From positions 1 to 64,000 of the forward strand of contig DASUWK010000070.1 in NCBI GenBank assembly GCA_036378435.1: DNA of 64,000 nucleotides, given 5' to 3'. Under the pieces are notes generated by a model, which saw nothing but the letters and a program-made list of their open reading frames with translations, searched no databases and was not told the DNA's origin. How positions within the stretch are numbered: position 1 is the first letter of the stretch; each line of letters starts with the position of its first letter. Positions 1-7,798 of the stretch are shown piece by piece. The position numbers and the translations under genes were made by a program. This stretch comes from DASUWK01 sp036378435. Lineage in GTDB: Bacteria; Chloroflexota; Dormibacteria; Dormibacterales; Dormibacteraceae.

Positions 1-542
1 GCACCGACATCATCACCGGCCTGATCAAGGCCAACATACCGTCGCGGATCGCCTTCGCCGTCGGCTCGCAGGTCGACAGCCGGGTCATCCTCGACCAGGG
101 CGGAGCCGAGAAGCTGCTGGGCCGCGGCGACATGCTGTACCAGCCGGTCGACGCGGGGAAGGCCACGCGGATCCAGGGCGCCTTCGTGTCCGACGCTGAG
201 GTGCAGAGCCTGGTCGGCTTCTGGTCCTCGCAGGGCGAGCCGCGCTTCATGGAAGAGGTGCTCGAGGATGCGAGCAGCGGCGACTGGGGCGAAGCCGCTT
301 CCGAGCGCAAGCTCGACCCCCTCTTCGCGCGGGCCGCGCGCGCCGTGGCAGCCGAAGGCGGTGCCTCGGTATCGCTCGTGCAGCGCAAGTTCAACGTCGG
401 CTATTCGCGGGCGGGTCGCATCGTCGACCAGCTCGCCGAGCATCGGGTCATCGGCGGCTACCAGGGCAGCAAGTCACGCGAGGTGCTGATGAACCTGCCC
501 GACGTGGACGAGCTGTTGGAAAGGATCGGATTGGAGGGTTGA
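1..542 (+). CDS. ftsK: DNA translocase FtsK, C-terminal part (5' end outside window)
   Basis: The reading frame is open from base 3 and runs into the window from upstream. The first residues, TDIITGLIKANIPSRIAF, followed by a stretch containing VGSQVDSRVILD and GGAEKLLGRGDML, are the conserved end of the FtsK/SpoIIIE RecA-like motor. The last ~65 residues (DPLFARAARAV onward, with YSRAGRIVDQL) form the winged-helix gamma domain that in this family reads chromosome-orienting sequences. The protein pumps DNA through the closing septum. Its stop overlaps a possible TTG of the next gene, which suggests translational coupling. The N-terminal membrane part cannot be seen. Confidence 0.95.
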   Translation, partial: TDIITGLIKANIPSRIAFAVGSQVDSRVILDQGGAEKLLGRGDMLYQPVDAGKATRIQGAFVSDAEVQSLVGFWSSQGEPRFMEEVLEDASSGDWGEAASERKLDPLFARAARAVAAEGGASVSLVQRKFNVGYSRAGRIVDQLAEHRVIGGYQGSKSREVLMNLPDVDELLERIGLEG

Positions 543-544
543 AC

Positions 545-1339
545 ATGGCGGTCGCGACCGCGGGCTCACTGTTGAAGGAGGCCCGCGAAGCGCGCGGGCT
601 CTCGTTGGAGGAAGTCGCGGCCGCCACCCGCGTTCGAGTCCCTTACCTGGAGGCCCTCGAGCATGACGAGGTGCACAGGCTCCCGGCGCCGGTGTACGCG
701 CGCGGCTATCTGCGCGCCTACGCCAGCCTGCTCGAGCTCGAGCCGGAGCCGCTGGTCGCCTCGCTGCGGCCGGCCAGTCGCGAGCCGGAGAGGATCGTCA
801 CGCCGCGCGAGCGCTCCCTGGTGCCGGCCTGGCGCCCCACGCTCAGCCCGACCCTGCTGCTCGGCGGCGCCGTCGTGGTGCTCGGCGGGATCTTCCTGCT
901 CTACGCGAAGCACGAGCTGAACTCATTGAAGCCCGCCGCGGCCAAGCCGCCGGCGGTGCTGATCGCGCACCAGGCGGCCACCTCGACGACTACGGTCCGC
1001 AGCGCGCCGCCCGCACCCGCGGCGTCGTCCGCGGACGCTTCCACGTCCGGCCCGCCCGACCAGCCTGGGCGCCGTGCCACCGGCCAGGTGGCAGCCGGTG
1101 AGATCGTCGTCCGGCTCCACTTCACGGACGCCGTCTGGGCCTACGTGGTGGTGGACGGCACCCCGGTCTACGGCGCCAACGGCAACTTCTTCAACGCGGG
1201 CGACACCGTCTCCTGGACCGGGGCCGACATCTCGGTGACCACAGGCAAGGGCGCGGCCACGCTCGTGACCGTCGACGGCAGGTCGCAGGGCGCGCTGCCC
1301 GACGGTGTGACGACCAAGGAGTACCGCGCGCAAACTTGA
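545..1339 (+). CDS. RodZ-like membrane protein (HTH_25, one TM, DUF4115)
   Basis: A cytoplasmic helix-turn-helix of the RodZ/YmfM type occupies about residues 5-70 (LLKEAREARGLSLEEVAAAT). One transmembrane segment follows near residues 100-120 (TLLLGGAVVVLGGIFLLYA), then a Pro/Ala/Ser-rich linker and a C-terminal DUF4115-type domain (VRLHFTDAVWAYVVVDG). RodZ links MreB to the membrane in rod-shaped cells. I chose the ATG at 545 because GGAGGG lies six bases upstream; a TTG two codons earlier sits on top of that site. Its place between ftsK and pgsA matches ymfM of Bacillus. Confidence 0.85.
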   Translation: MAVATAGSLLKEAREARGLSLEEVAAATRVRVPYLEALEHDEVHRLPAPVYARGYLRAYASLLELEPEPLVASLRPASREPERIVTPRERSLVPAWRPTLSPTLLLGGAVVVLGGIFLLYAKHELNSLKPAAAKPPAVLIAHQAATSTTTVRSAPPAPAASSADASTSGPPDQPGRRATGQVAAGEIVVRLHFTDAVWAYVVVDGTPVYGANGNFFNAGDTVSWTGADISVTTGKGAATLVTVDGRSQGALPDGVTTKEYRAQT

Positions 1340-1354
1340 GGGCGGTTCTGACCA

Positions 1355-2455
1355 GTGAACCTCCCCAACGCGCTCACGTTCAGCCGGCTCCTGGCGATCC
1401 CGGTCCTGATCCTGCTGCTGTCGTCTTCGGCGCCGTACCACGACCAGCTGGCGGCCGGGGTCTTCCTGGTGTTCTCGGCCACCGACAGCCTGGACGGGCA
1501 GCTGGCCAGGCGCCGCGGCCAGGTTACGGAGCTGGGAAAGTTCCTCGACCCGCTGGCCGACAAGCTCTTCGTGCTGGCGGTGTTGATCGAGCTGGTCCAG
1601 GTCGGCCAGCTCGCCGCCTGGGTGGCCGTGGTGGTCTTCGGCCGCGAGCTCTTGATCACGATCCTGAGATCGGTCAGCGCCGGCCAGGGCCACGTGATCT
1701 CGGCGACGCCGTTCGGCAAGACCAAGACGATCACGCAGGTGGGCGCGATCCTGCTCCTGATCCTGCAGCGCCCCTACCCGTTGCTCGAGCCGGCTGCTCG
1801 CGGCGGTGTCGTGGTGATGGTCGTCTTCACCGTCGCGAGCGGCCTGGACTACATCTGGAGCTTCCGGCATGTCCTGGCCCGCGGCGCCGGCGCCACCGCG
1901 CTGGCAGCCGGCGGCGCCCCGGTCCCGGACCCTGTCGACCCGCTGGCACGCCGCCTGGGCGAGCGCCTCGGCGTCGCCGGTCTCAAGCTGGCGCTGGCGG
2001 AGTCGTGCACCGGCGGCCTGGTCGCGGCGCTGGTCACCGAGCTGCCCGGCAGCTCGGCGTACTTCCTGGGTGGGGTGGTGGCGTACTCGAACGGGCTGAA
2101 GCAATCGCTCCTGGGCGTGCCCGGCGAACTGCTCGAACGCTACGGGGCGGTGAGCGCTGAAGTCGCGCGGGCCATGGCGGAAGGCGCTCGCACGCGCCTG
2201 GCCGCCGACCTCGCGGCTTCGGTGACCGGCATCGCCGGTCCCGAGGCGGACGGGAGCGACAAACCGGTCGGCCTCACCTTCATCGGGGTGGCCGGACCTG
2301 ACTCCGTGAGAGTCGAGCGTTTCCACTTCACCGGCGACCGCTGGGAGAACCGCAGACAGGCGGCGCGGGAGGCACTGCGATTGCTGCTGGCCACGCTTGA
2401 CGAACGAACAGGCGTTCGGTATGCTGACGCAGCCTCGGACGGAGGCACGCTGTAA
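1355..2455 (+). CDS. PgsA-CinA fusion: CDP-alcohol phosphatidyltransferase plus NMN amidohydrolase-type CinA domain
   Basis: Residues ~1-180 are a multi-pass CDP-diacylglycerol-glycerol-3-phosphate phosphatidyltransferase. The family signature D-x2-DG-x2-AR-x8-G-x3-D-x3-D is intact (DSLDGQLARRRG, then LGKFLDPLADK). Residues ~192-350 are a CinA C-terminal domain (AESCTGGLVAAL, GGVVAYSNGLK, SVTGIAGP), known in other bacteria as nicotinamide-mononucleotide amidohydrolase. The N-terminal MoCF-like domain of long CinA proteins is absent. In Bacillus pgsA and cinA are separate neighbours in this order; here they share one frame with an Ala/Pro linker. The start is GTG. The recA promoter and LexA box lie inside its last 20 codons. 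Confidence 0.9.
   Translation: MNLPNALTFSRLLAIPVLILLLSSSAPYHDQLAAGVFLVFSATDSLDGQLARRRGQVTELGKFLDPLADKLFVLAVLIELVQVGQLAAWVAVVVFGRELLITILRSVSAGQGHVISATPFGKTKTITQVGAILLLILQRPYPLLEPAARGGVVVMVVFTVASGLDYIWSFRHVLARGAGATALAAGGAPVPDPVDPLARRLGERLGVAGLKLALAESCTGGLVAALVTELPGSSAYFLGGVVAYSNGLKQSLLGVPGELLERYGAVSAEVARAMAEGARTRLAADLAASVTGIAGPEADGSDKPVGLTFIGVAGPDSVRVERFHFTGDRWENRRQAAREALRLLLATLDERTGVRYADAASDGGTL
2397..2425 (+). promoter_or_regulatory. recA promoter with embedded LexA (SOS) box
   Basis: TTGACG (2397-2402) and TATGCT (2420-2425) are separated by 17 bp and resemble a sigma-70-type promoter. CGAACAGGCGTTCG (2405-2418) fills the spacer and matches the Bacillus-type LexA operator CGAAC-N4-GTTCG exactly. 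Its position would let LexA block RNA polymerase directly. It lies within the 3' end of the pgsA-cinA frame, about 100 bp before recA. Promoter activity is inferred from sequence only. Confidence 0.88.
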
Positions 2456-2521
2456 AGAACCTTGACCACGCCGCAGCTCAGTAGAAGACTGGCCGAGATT
2501 TCCGAGGAGGGTTAGGACCGC

Positions 2522-3568
2522 ATGGAGAAGGAGAAGGCACTCAGCACTGCGATCACGCAAATTCACCGCAGCTTCGGCGAGGGGGCGATCATGCGGCTCG
2601 GTGAGCAGGCGGCTCAGCGCGAGGTGACGTCAATCCCCACCGGGGCGCTGCCGCTGGACCTGGCGCTGGGCGTGGGCGGCCTGCCCCGCGGCCGCGTGAT
2701 CGAGATCTACGGACCCGAGTCGGCCGGCAAGACGACGGTCGCGCTGCACGTGATCGCCGAGGCTCAGAAGCTGGGCGGCGTGGCGGCGTTCGTCGACGCC
2801 GAGCACGCGCTCGACCCGATCTACGCCTCGCGGATCGGAGTCAACATCGACGACCTCCTGATCAGCCAGCCGGACACCGGTGAGCAGGCGCTCGAGATCG
2901 TCGAGGTGCTGGTGCGAAGCGGCGCGGTCGACGTCATCGTCATCGACTCCGTTGCGGCCCTGGTGCCGAAGGCGGAGATCGAGGGCGAGATGGGTGACTC
3001 CCACGTCGGCCTGCAGGCGCGGCTGATGTCGCAAGCCCTGCGCAAGCTGACCGCCGCGATCTCCAAGTCCAACTGCTGCGTGATCTTCCTGAACCAGCTG
3101 CGCGAGAAGGTCGGGATCATGTTCGGCAACCCGGAGACCCAGCCGGGCGGCCGCGCGCTGAAGTTCTATGCCTCGGTGCGCCTGGACATTCGCAAGGTCG
3201 AGGTGATCAAGTCCGGCCTCGATTCGATCGGCGCGCGCGTGAAGGTCAAGGTGGTGAAGAACAAGGTGGCGCCGCCTTTCCGTGCGGCCGAGTTCGACAT
3301 CCTGTTCAACGAAGGCATCTCGCGCGAGGGCGCGCTGATCGATGCCGCCGTGGAAGGCGGGATCATCGACAAGAGCGGGACCTGGCTCTCCTACGGCGAC
3401 CTGCGGCTCGGGCAGGGCCGTGAGAACGTGCGCAACTACCTGCGCGAGAATCCCACGCTCTCGGGCGAGATCGAATCCGCGGTGCGCAGCCGGGCTGCCG
3501 GCATCGCCGCGGCGGCGATCCGGGAGCGGACCGTGCCGGCTGTCGAGGTGGCCGCGAACGAAGAATGA
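2522..3568 (+). CDS. recA: Recombinase RecA
   Basis: Full-length RecA of 348 residues. The Walker A motif GPESAGKTT is at residues 64-72, and the family segments IDSVAALVPKAEIEGEMGD and NQLREKVGIMFGNPE are present. It forms the ATP-dependent filament on single-stranded DNA for strand exchange and stimulates LexA self-cleavage. A strong GGAGGG precedes the ATG. It is preceded by a LexA-box promoter and followed almost without gap by recX. Confidence 0.98.
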   Translation: MEKEKALSTAITQIHRSFGEGAIMRLGEQAAQREVTSIPTGALPLDLALGVGGLPRGRVIEIYGPESAGKTTVALHVIAEAQKLGGVAAFVDAEHALDPIYASRIGVNIDDLLISQPDTGEQALEIVEVLVRSGAVDVIVIDSVAALVPKAEIEGEMGDSHVGLQARLMSQALRKLTAAISKSNCCVIFLNQLREKVGIMFGNPETQPGGRALKFYASVRLDIRKVEVIKSGLDSIGARVKVKVVKNKVAPPFRAAEFDILFNEGISREGALIDAAVEGGIIDKSGTWLSYGDLRLGQGRENVRNYLRENPTLSGEIESAVRSRAAGIAAAAIRERTVPAVEVAANEE

Positions 3569-3569
3569 C

Positions 3570-4010
3570 CTGGGGGCCTTCGACCGTAGTCTCCTGATCC
3601 TCGCCGGCCGGCCGCACTCGACCGCGGAGCTGCGCAGGAAGCTGCGCCAGAAGCGCCACGAAGCCGAGGAGATCGACGGGGCTCTGAGCCGGCTGGCCGA
3701 GCTTGGCTACCTCGACGACGCGGCCTTCGCGCGCTCCTTCGTGGATTGGCGCAAAGCCTCGCGCGGGCGGCGCGCGATGGCTTCGGAGCTGGCGGCTCGA
3801 GGCGTCCCGCGCGACGTCGCAAGCGCAGCCCTGGCTGAGCTCGACGGCGAGGCGGAGCTCGACGCGGCACGCCGGGCGGCGGGGCGCCTGAGCGCGACGG
3901 CCCGCGAGCTTGAGCTCGCCAGGGTCGCCGGGCGCCTTCGCCGCCGCGGCTTCGGCGAGTCGACGATCAGGTCCGTTCTCCGCGAGTTCGACCTCCCCGC
4001 CCGGGGCTAG
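3570..4010 (+). CDS. recX: Regulatory protein RecX
   Basis: The protein has the helical repeats of RecX (LLILAGRPHSTAELRRKL; LAELGYLDDAAFARSFV; a C-terminal RRRGFGESTIRSVL). RecX caps and disassembles RecA filaments, and recA-recX adjacency is widespread. The start is uncertain. No ATG, GTG or TTG lies in this frame near the recA stop; the closest is a GTG at 3420, deep inside recA. I placed the start at CTG 3570 because homology begins about ten residues later. A rare CTG start, or translation from inside recA, are the alternatives. Confidence 0.85.
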   Translation: MGAFDRSLLILAGRPHSTAELRRKLRQKRHEAEEIDGALSRLAELGYLDDAAFARSFVDWRKASRGRRAMASELAARGVPRDVASAALAELDGEAELDAARRAAGRLSATARELELARVAGRLRRRGFGESTIRSVLREFDLPARG

Positions 4011-4019
4011 AATCCCTTG

Positions 4020-4039
4020 CGCGGGTAAAGAGACCCGCG
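4020..4039 (+). other. Hairpin in the leader between recX and rny
   Basis: CGCGGGT (4020-4026) pairs perfectly with ACCCGCG (4033-4039) around an AAAGAG loop. No T-run follows, so it is not a convincing intrinsic terminator. It sits about 80 bp before rny and could be a leader stem affecting processing or translation, which is speculative. Confidence 0.4.
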
Positions 4040-4116
4040 ACATCTGATTAAGACCCGGCGGGGCCTGGCGAGTCCTGCCAGCACTTTGACAATCGAATAC
4101 GCGAGGTGAACTCAAC

Positions 4117-5658
4117 ATGAACATCCCAACAGTCCTCGCAATCGTGGTGGTCGTGGCCATCCTCGCCGCCGGCATTGCTTATTTGCTGGCCTCGCGCTCG
4201 ACAGCAGGGCGTGTGCAGGAAGAGAGGAGCGACGCGGAACGGGAGGCGCAGCGGCGTCTCTCCGAGCAAGAGACCGCGGCCAAGGAACGATTGCTTGAAG
4301 CCAAGGAAGAGGCGGTTCGGATTCGCACCTCCGCCGAGGAGGAGGCGAGAACCGTCAGGCAGCAGGTTCAGCAGCTCGAGGGCAGGCTCATCCAGAAGGA
4401 GGAGAACCTCGAGCGACGCTCCGATGACCTCAGCCGGCGTGAACAGTCGCTCGGCGACAAGGAGCGCAACCTCGAAGAGATGCGCGCGCAGCTGGAGGAG
4501 ACGCACAGGCAGCAGCTGCGTGAGCTCGAAAGGGTTGCCGGAATGACGCGCCAGGAGGCCCACTCGCTGCTGCTCGAAACCGTGGAACAGGAGCTGCAGC
4601 AGGAGGTCGCGCGCAAGGTGCGGGACGCGGAGCTGGCCGCTCGCGACGAAAGCGAGCGCCGGGCGCGCGTGATCGTCACCGAAGCGCTGCAGCGCATCGC
4701 CGCAGACCAGACAGCCGAGATCTCCGTCTCGGTGCTGCCGCTGCCCAACGACGAGATCAAGGGCCGGATCATCGGCCGCGAAGGGCGCAACATCCGCGCT
4801 CTACAGCAGGCGACCGGCATCGACATCATCGTCGACGACACCCCCGAGGCCGTGATCATCAGCGGCTTCGACCCGGTCCGGCGCGAAGTTGCCCGGACCG
4901 CCCTGAACAAGCTCATCGTCGACGGCCGGATTCATCCCGGCCGCATCGAGGAGACCGTCTCCAAGGCTCGCCAGGAGGTGCTCCAGCGGGTCAAGGAGGA
5001 AGGCGAGGCCGCAGTCCTCGAAGTGGGGCTGCAGGGGCTTCACCCGGAGGTCGTGCGCCACATGGGCATCCTCCGGTTCCGCACCAGCTATGGGCAGCAG
5101 GTGCTCGGGCACTCGAAGGAGGTCGCGTATCTCGCGCGCATGATGGCGCACGAGATCGGCGCCGACGTCAGGATCGCCACCATGGCCGGCTTCCTGCACG
5201 ACATCGGCAAGGCCATCGACCACGAGGTCGAGGGCTCCCACGCGGTCATCGGAGCTGACCTCCTCCAGCGGAACGGGGTGCCCGCCCCGGTGGTTCACGC
5301 CGTGCGTGCCCACCACTACGACGAGGAGCCGCAAACGGTGGAGGCGCTGCTGCTGATCGCGGCTGACGCCATCTCCGCGGCGCGACCCGGCGCCCGCCGG
5401 GAGACGCTGGAGGCGTACATCAAGCGGCTGGAGAAGCTGGAGGAGATCGCCAACTCCTTCCAGGGAGTCCAGCAGTCGTACGCGATCCAGGCCGGCCGAG
5501 AGGTGCGCATCATCGTGAAGCCGGAGCAGATCGATGACGCCAACGCCCAGCTCATGGCCCGCGACATCGCCAAGCGAATCGAGGGCGAGCTGAGCTACCC
5601 GGGGCAGATCCGGGTGACAGTCGTCCGCGAGACTCGCGCGGTCGAGTACGCCAGATAG
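4117..5658 (+). CDS. rny: Ribonuclease Y
   Basis: A 513-residue protein with the complete RNase Y layout. It has an N-terminal membrane anchor (VLAIVVVVAILAAGIAYLLA), a long charged coiled coil (~25-190), a KH domain around GRIIGREGRNIRALQQATG, and an HD phosphohydrolase domain containing HDIGKAIDHEVEGSHA. It starts mRNA decay by endonucleolytic cleavage at the membrane in Firmicutes and relatives. GAGGTG precedes the ATG by eight bases. A strong terminator follows. Confidence 0.97.
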   Translation: MNIPTVLAIVVVVAILAAGIAYLLASRSTAGRVQEERSDAEREAQRRLSEQETAAKERLLEAKEEAVRIRTSAEEEARTVRQQVQQLEGRLIQKEENLERRSDDLSRREQSLGDKERNLEEMRAQLEETHRQQLRELERVAGMTRQEAHSLLLETVEQELQQEVARKVRDAELAARDESERRARVIVTEALQRIAADQTAEISVSVLPLPNDEIKGRIIGREGRNIRALQQATGIDIIVDDTPEAVIISGFDPVRREVARTALNKLIVDGRIHPGRIEETVSKARQEVLQRVKEEGEAAVLEVGLQGLHPEVVRHMGILRFRTSYGQQVLGHSKEVAYLARMMAHEIGADVRIATMAGFLHDIGKAIDHEVEGSHAVIGADLLQRNGVPAPVVHAVRAHHYDEEPQTVEALLLIAADAISAARPGARRETLEAYIKRLEKLEEIANSFQGVQQSYAIQAGREVRIIVKPEQIDDANAQLMARDIAKRIEGELSYPGQIRVTVVRETRAVEYAR

Positions 5659-5670
5659 ATAAAGCAGAGG

Positions 5671-5700
5671 GGCCCCCGCTCGGCGGGGGCCTTTTCTTTT
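5671..5700 (+). terminator. Rho-independent terminator after rny
   Basis: A perfect 9-bp stem, GGCCCCCGC (5671-5679) with GCGGGGGCC (5683-5691), loop TCG, is followed by TTTTCTTTT. This is the clearest intrinsic terminator in the window, and it closes the recA-recX-rny group. Confidence 0.93.
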
Positions 5701-5713
5701 ACCCTCGGCTCGC

Positions 5714-6619
5714 ATGGACCCCGTCCTCGCCCTCTTTCGACGCAACGCCTGGGCCACAGAGCAGCTGCTCGGGTTCTGCGCCGCGCAGCCTCCGGAAGTG
5801 CTGCAGCGCGCCGATCCGGACGTGTACGGGAGCATCGAGGCGACCTTCAACCACATCGTGTCGGCGGAGCAGCGCTACCTGAGCCGGCTGGACGGGGCTG
5901 AGCCGACGCTTCGGGATCGCGGGCCGCTGTCGGTGGCCGAGCTCGGGGGACCGGCACGGGACTGCGCCGCCCGCTGGGAGGCGCTGCTCGCGGCGCCGTT
6001 GCAGCCGGAGCGAGAGCGGGAGCACCAGGGCCAGGGCGGGGAGCGGTTCCGCCTGGCCGACTGGCACGGGTTCGTCCAGGTGGTCCACCACGGCGACGAT
6101 CACCGGACCCAGGTCAATACCCTCCTCAGCCGCCAGGGCGTCGAGCCGCCAAACCTCGACGGTTGGGCCTTCGGCGACCTGGCGCATGCATCGAGTGAGA
6201 TCAGCGAGGGCGCTCGGCAGCTGCTGCCGTACTTCGTCGGTCACCATCTGTGGGCCACGAGCCGGCTGATGAGCTGGGCGGTCCGGCTGGAGGATGAGCA
6301 GGCTCAGCTCACGGCGCCAGGAACGTACGGAACCCTGGAGAAGACACTCGAGCACCTGGTCTTCTCGGACCACACGTATCTGGGATGGCTCGAACAGCAG
6401 GACTGGAGGACGTGCCTGAGCGCGGGGATGGACTGGGAAGCTCAGATCGGGGATGACCGGGGCCGGTCACCGGCCTGGGCGGTCGCGCTGCAGGCGATCC
6501 ACCACGGGAACGACCACCGCACCCATGCCGGCACGGTCGCGCTCGCTAACGACCTGAAGGCGCCGGACCTCGACGTCTGGTCATATGCCGCTGCCGAGGG
6601 CGGCTACTCCGAGCTCTAG
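5714..6619 (+). CDS. Tandem DinB-like (DinB/YfiT fold) protein
   Basis: Two DinB-like four-helix domains lie in one chain. The first (~1-150) has NHIVSAEQ and HHGDDHRTQ; the second (~155-300) has EHLVFSDH and HHGNDHRTH. In each, histidines sit where this superfamily binds a divalent metal. Family members include bacillithiol- and mycothiol-dependent transferases as well as many proteins of unknown role, so no reaction is assigned. The ATG is only 13 bases past the terminator T-run, and TACCCT (5700-5705) could serve as the -10 of a near-leaderless transcript. Confidence 0.8.
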   Translation: MDPVLALFRRNAWATEQLLGFCAAQPPEVLQRADPDVYGSIEATFNHIVSAEQRYLSRLDGAEPTLRDRGPLSVAELGGPARDCAARWEALLAAPLQPEREREHQGQGGERFRLADWHGFVQVVHHGDDHRTQVNTLLSRQGVEPPNLDGWAFGDLAHASSEISEGARQLLPYFVGHHLWATSRLMSWAVRLEDEQAQLTAPGTYGTLEKTLEHLVFSDHTYLGWLEQQDWRTCLSAGMDWEAQIGDDRGRSPAWAVALQAIHHGNDHRTHAGTVALANDLKAPDLDVWSYAAAEGGYSEL

Positions 6620-6642
6620 ACCGGCCTGGTTAACTAACTTCC

Positions 6643-7434
6643 GTGGCGGGCGACGAGCTGAAAATCCTGTTCGTCGCGGACGTCGTCGGCCGTCCTGGTC
6701 GGGAGGCGGTGCGGGCGCTCTTGCCGGGTCTGAAGGCCGAGCTGGGCGTCGATCTCAGCATCGTCAACGGTGAGAACTCGGCCGCCGGCTTCGGGCTAAC
6801 GGCCAAGCTCTGCCAGGACCTCTTCCAGGCCGGCGCCGACGTCATCACCACCGGCAACCACGTCTTCGACCAGCGCGAGTTCGTCAACGAGCTCCCGGAG
6901 CTGCAGAAAGTGGTGCGCCCCGCGAACCTGCCGCCGGGGGCGCCCGGCGTCGGCTACAGCCGCGTCCAAGCCGGCGGCCAGGCGGTCCTGGTGCTGCAGC
7001 TGATGGGCCGTCTGTACATGCAGGACATCGACGACCCGTTCCGTGCCGCCGACGCTCTGCTGCTCGAGCACCCTGATGTGAAGGTGGTCTTCGTCGACAT
7101 GCACGCCGAGGCCACCAGCGAGAAGCAGGCGATGGGGTGGTACCTCGACGGGCGGGTGAGTGCTGTCGTCGGCACTCACACTCACGTGCCGACGGCCGAC
7201 GCGCGAATCCTGACGGAGGGCACCGCGTTCTGTACGGACGTGGGCATGGTCGGTCCCCGTGACGGCGTCATCGGGATGGACAAAGAGAACATCCTCAGGC
7301 GCTTTCTGACCTCTGTTCCGCACCGTTTTGAGGTGGCCGCCGGTCCGGTGACATTCAACTCGGTTCTGATTACCATTGACAGCCTCACCGGACGCGCCAC
7401 ATCGATCCAGCGCATCGACAGAGAACGAACTTGA
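6643..7434 (+). CDS. ymdB: YmdB-family metallophosphoesterase (TIGR00282)
   Basis: All metal-binding motifs of the YmdB family are present: FVADVVGRPGR at the N-terminus, NGENSAAGFGLT, TTGNHVFD, DMHAEATSEK and GTHTHVPTAD. In Bacillus, YmdB hydrolyses 2',3'-cyclic nucleotides, interacts with RNase Y and influences the motile/biofilm decision. Its place just after rny and before spoVS matches Bacillus. I chose the GTG start because the IxFVxDVVG strand begins six residues later. Confidence 0.92.
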   Translation: MAGDELKILFVADVVGRPGREAVRALLPGLKAELGVDLSIVNGENSAAGFGLTAKLCQDLFQAGADVITTGNHVFDQREFVNELPELQKVVRPANLPPGAPGVGYSRVQAGGQAVLVLQLMGRLYMQDIDDPFRAADALLLEHPDVKVVFVDMHAEATSEKQAMGWYLDGRVSAVVGTHTHVPTADARILTEGTAFCTDVGMVGPRDGVIGMDKENILRRFLTSVPHRFEVAAGPVTFNSVLITIDSLTGRATSIQRIDRERT

Positions 7435-7448
7435 CGGGGGTTGCAGCT

Positions 7449-7733
7449 ATGACGGGGGAGGGACGTCCGCCGGTGGAGGTGCTGAAGGTGTCAGCCACTT
7501 CGAAGCCGGTGGCGGTGGCCGGTGCGATCGCGGGAGTGATTCGCAGCCAGGGCAAGGTGGAGGTACAGGCGATAGGCGCCGGTGCGATCAACCAGGCGGT
7601 CAAAGCCATCGCCATCTCACGCGGTTACGTGGCGCCGGGCGGCATGGACTTGGTTTGCGCGCCGTCCTTCATCGACATCTCGATCGATGGGGAGGAGCGG
7701 ACGGGCATCAGGCTTCTCGTGGAGGTCCGCTAA
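7449..7733 (+). CDS. spoVS: Stage V sporulation protein S homologue (SpoVS, Alba-like fold)
   Basis: A small conserved SpoVS protein (VEVLKVSATSKPVAVAGAIA near the start, VQAIGAGAINQAVKA, then FIDISIDGEERTGIRLLVEV). SpoVS occurs in sporulating and non-sporulating bacteria and is thought to bind nucleic acid, so its presence does not show that this organism sporulates. The ATG at 7449 follows GGGGG by about eight bases. A TTG at 7431 overlapping the ymdB stop is the alternative. Confidence 0.93.
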   Translation: MTGEGRPPVEVLKVSATSKPVAVAGAIAGVIRSQGKVEVQAIGAGAINQAVKAIAISRGYVAPGGMDLVCAPSFIDISIDGEERTGIRLLVEVR

Positions 7734-7737
7734 CTCA

Positions 7738-7764
7738 CCCCACGAAATCTTCGATTTCGCGGGG
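7738..7764 (+). other. Long hairpin between spoVS and miaB
   Basis: CCCC-A-CGAAATC pairs with GATTTCG-C-GGGG around a TTC loop, giving eleven pairs and one mismatch. A further GC-only palindrome follows and there is no T-run. It could be an attenuator, an RNA-stability stem or a dispersed palindrome. Confidence 0.55.
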
Positions 7765-7798
7765 GCCCCGATCCGCCGACCTAGGTAAGCTGCCTCAG

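Noticed and set aside
4086..4091. TTGACA just before rny as its -35
   Set aside because: No -10-like hexamer lies 16-18 bp downstream, and the start codon is only 25 bp further.
7376..7798. Upstream extension of the miaB frame
   Set aside because: It overlaps ymdB and spoVS, has no MiaB-like residues and no codon logic. The family begins at the GTG at 7799.
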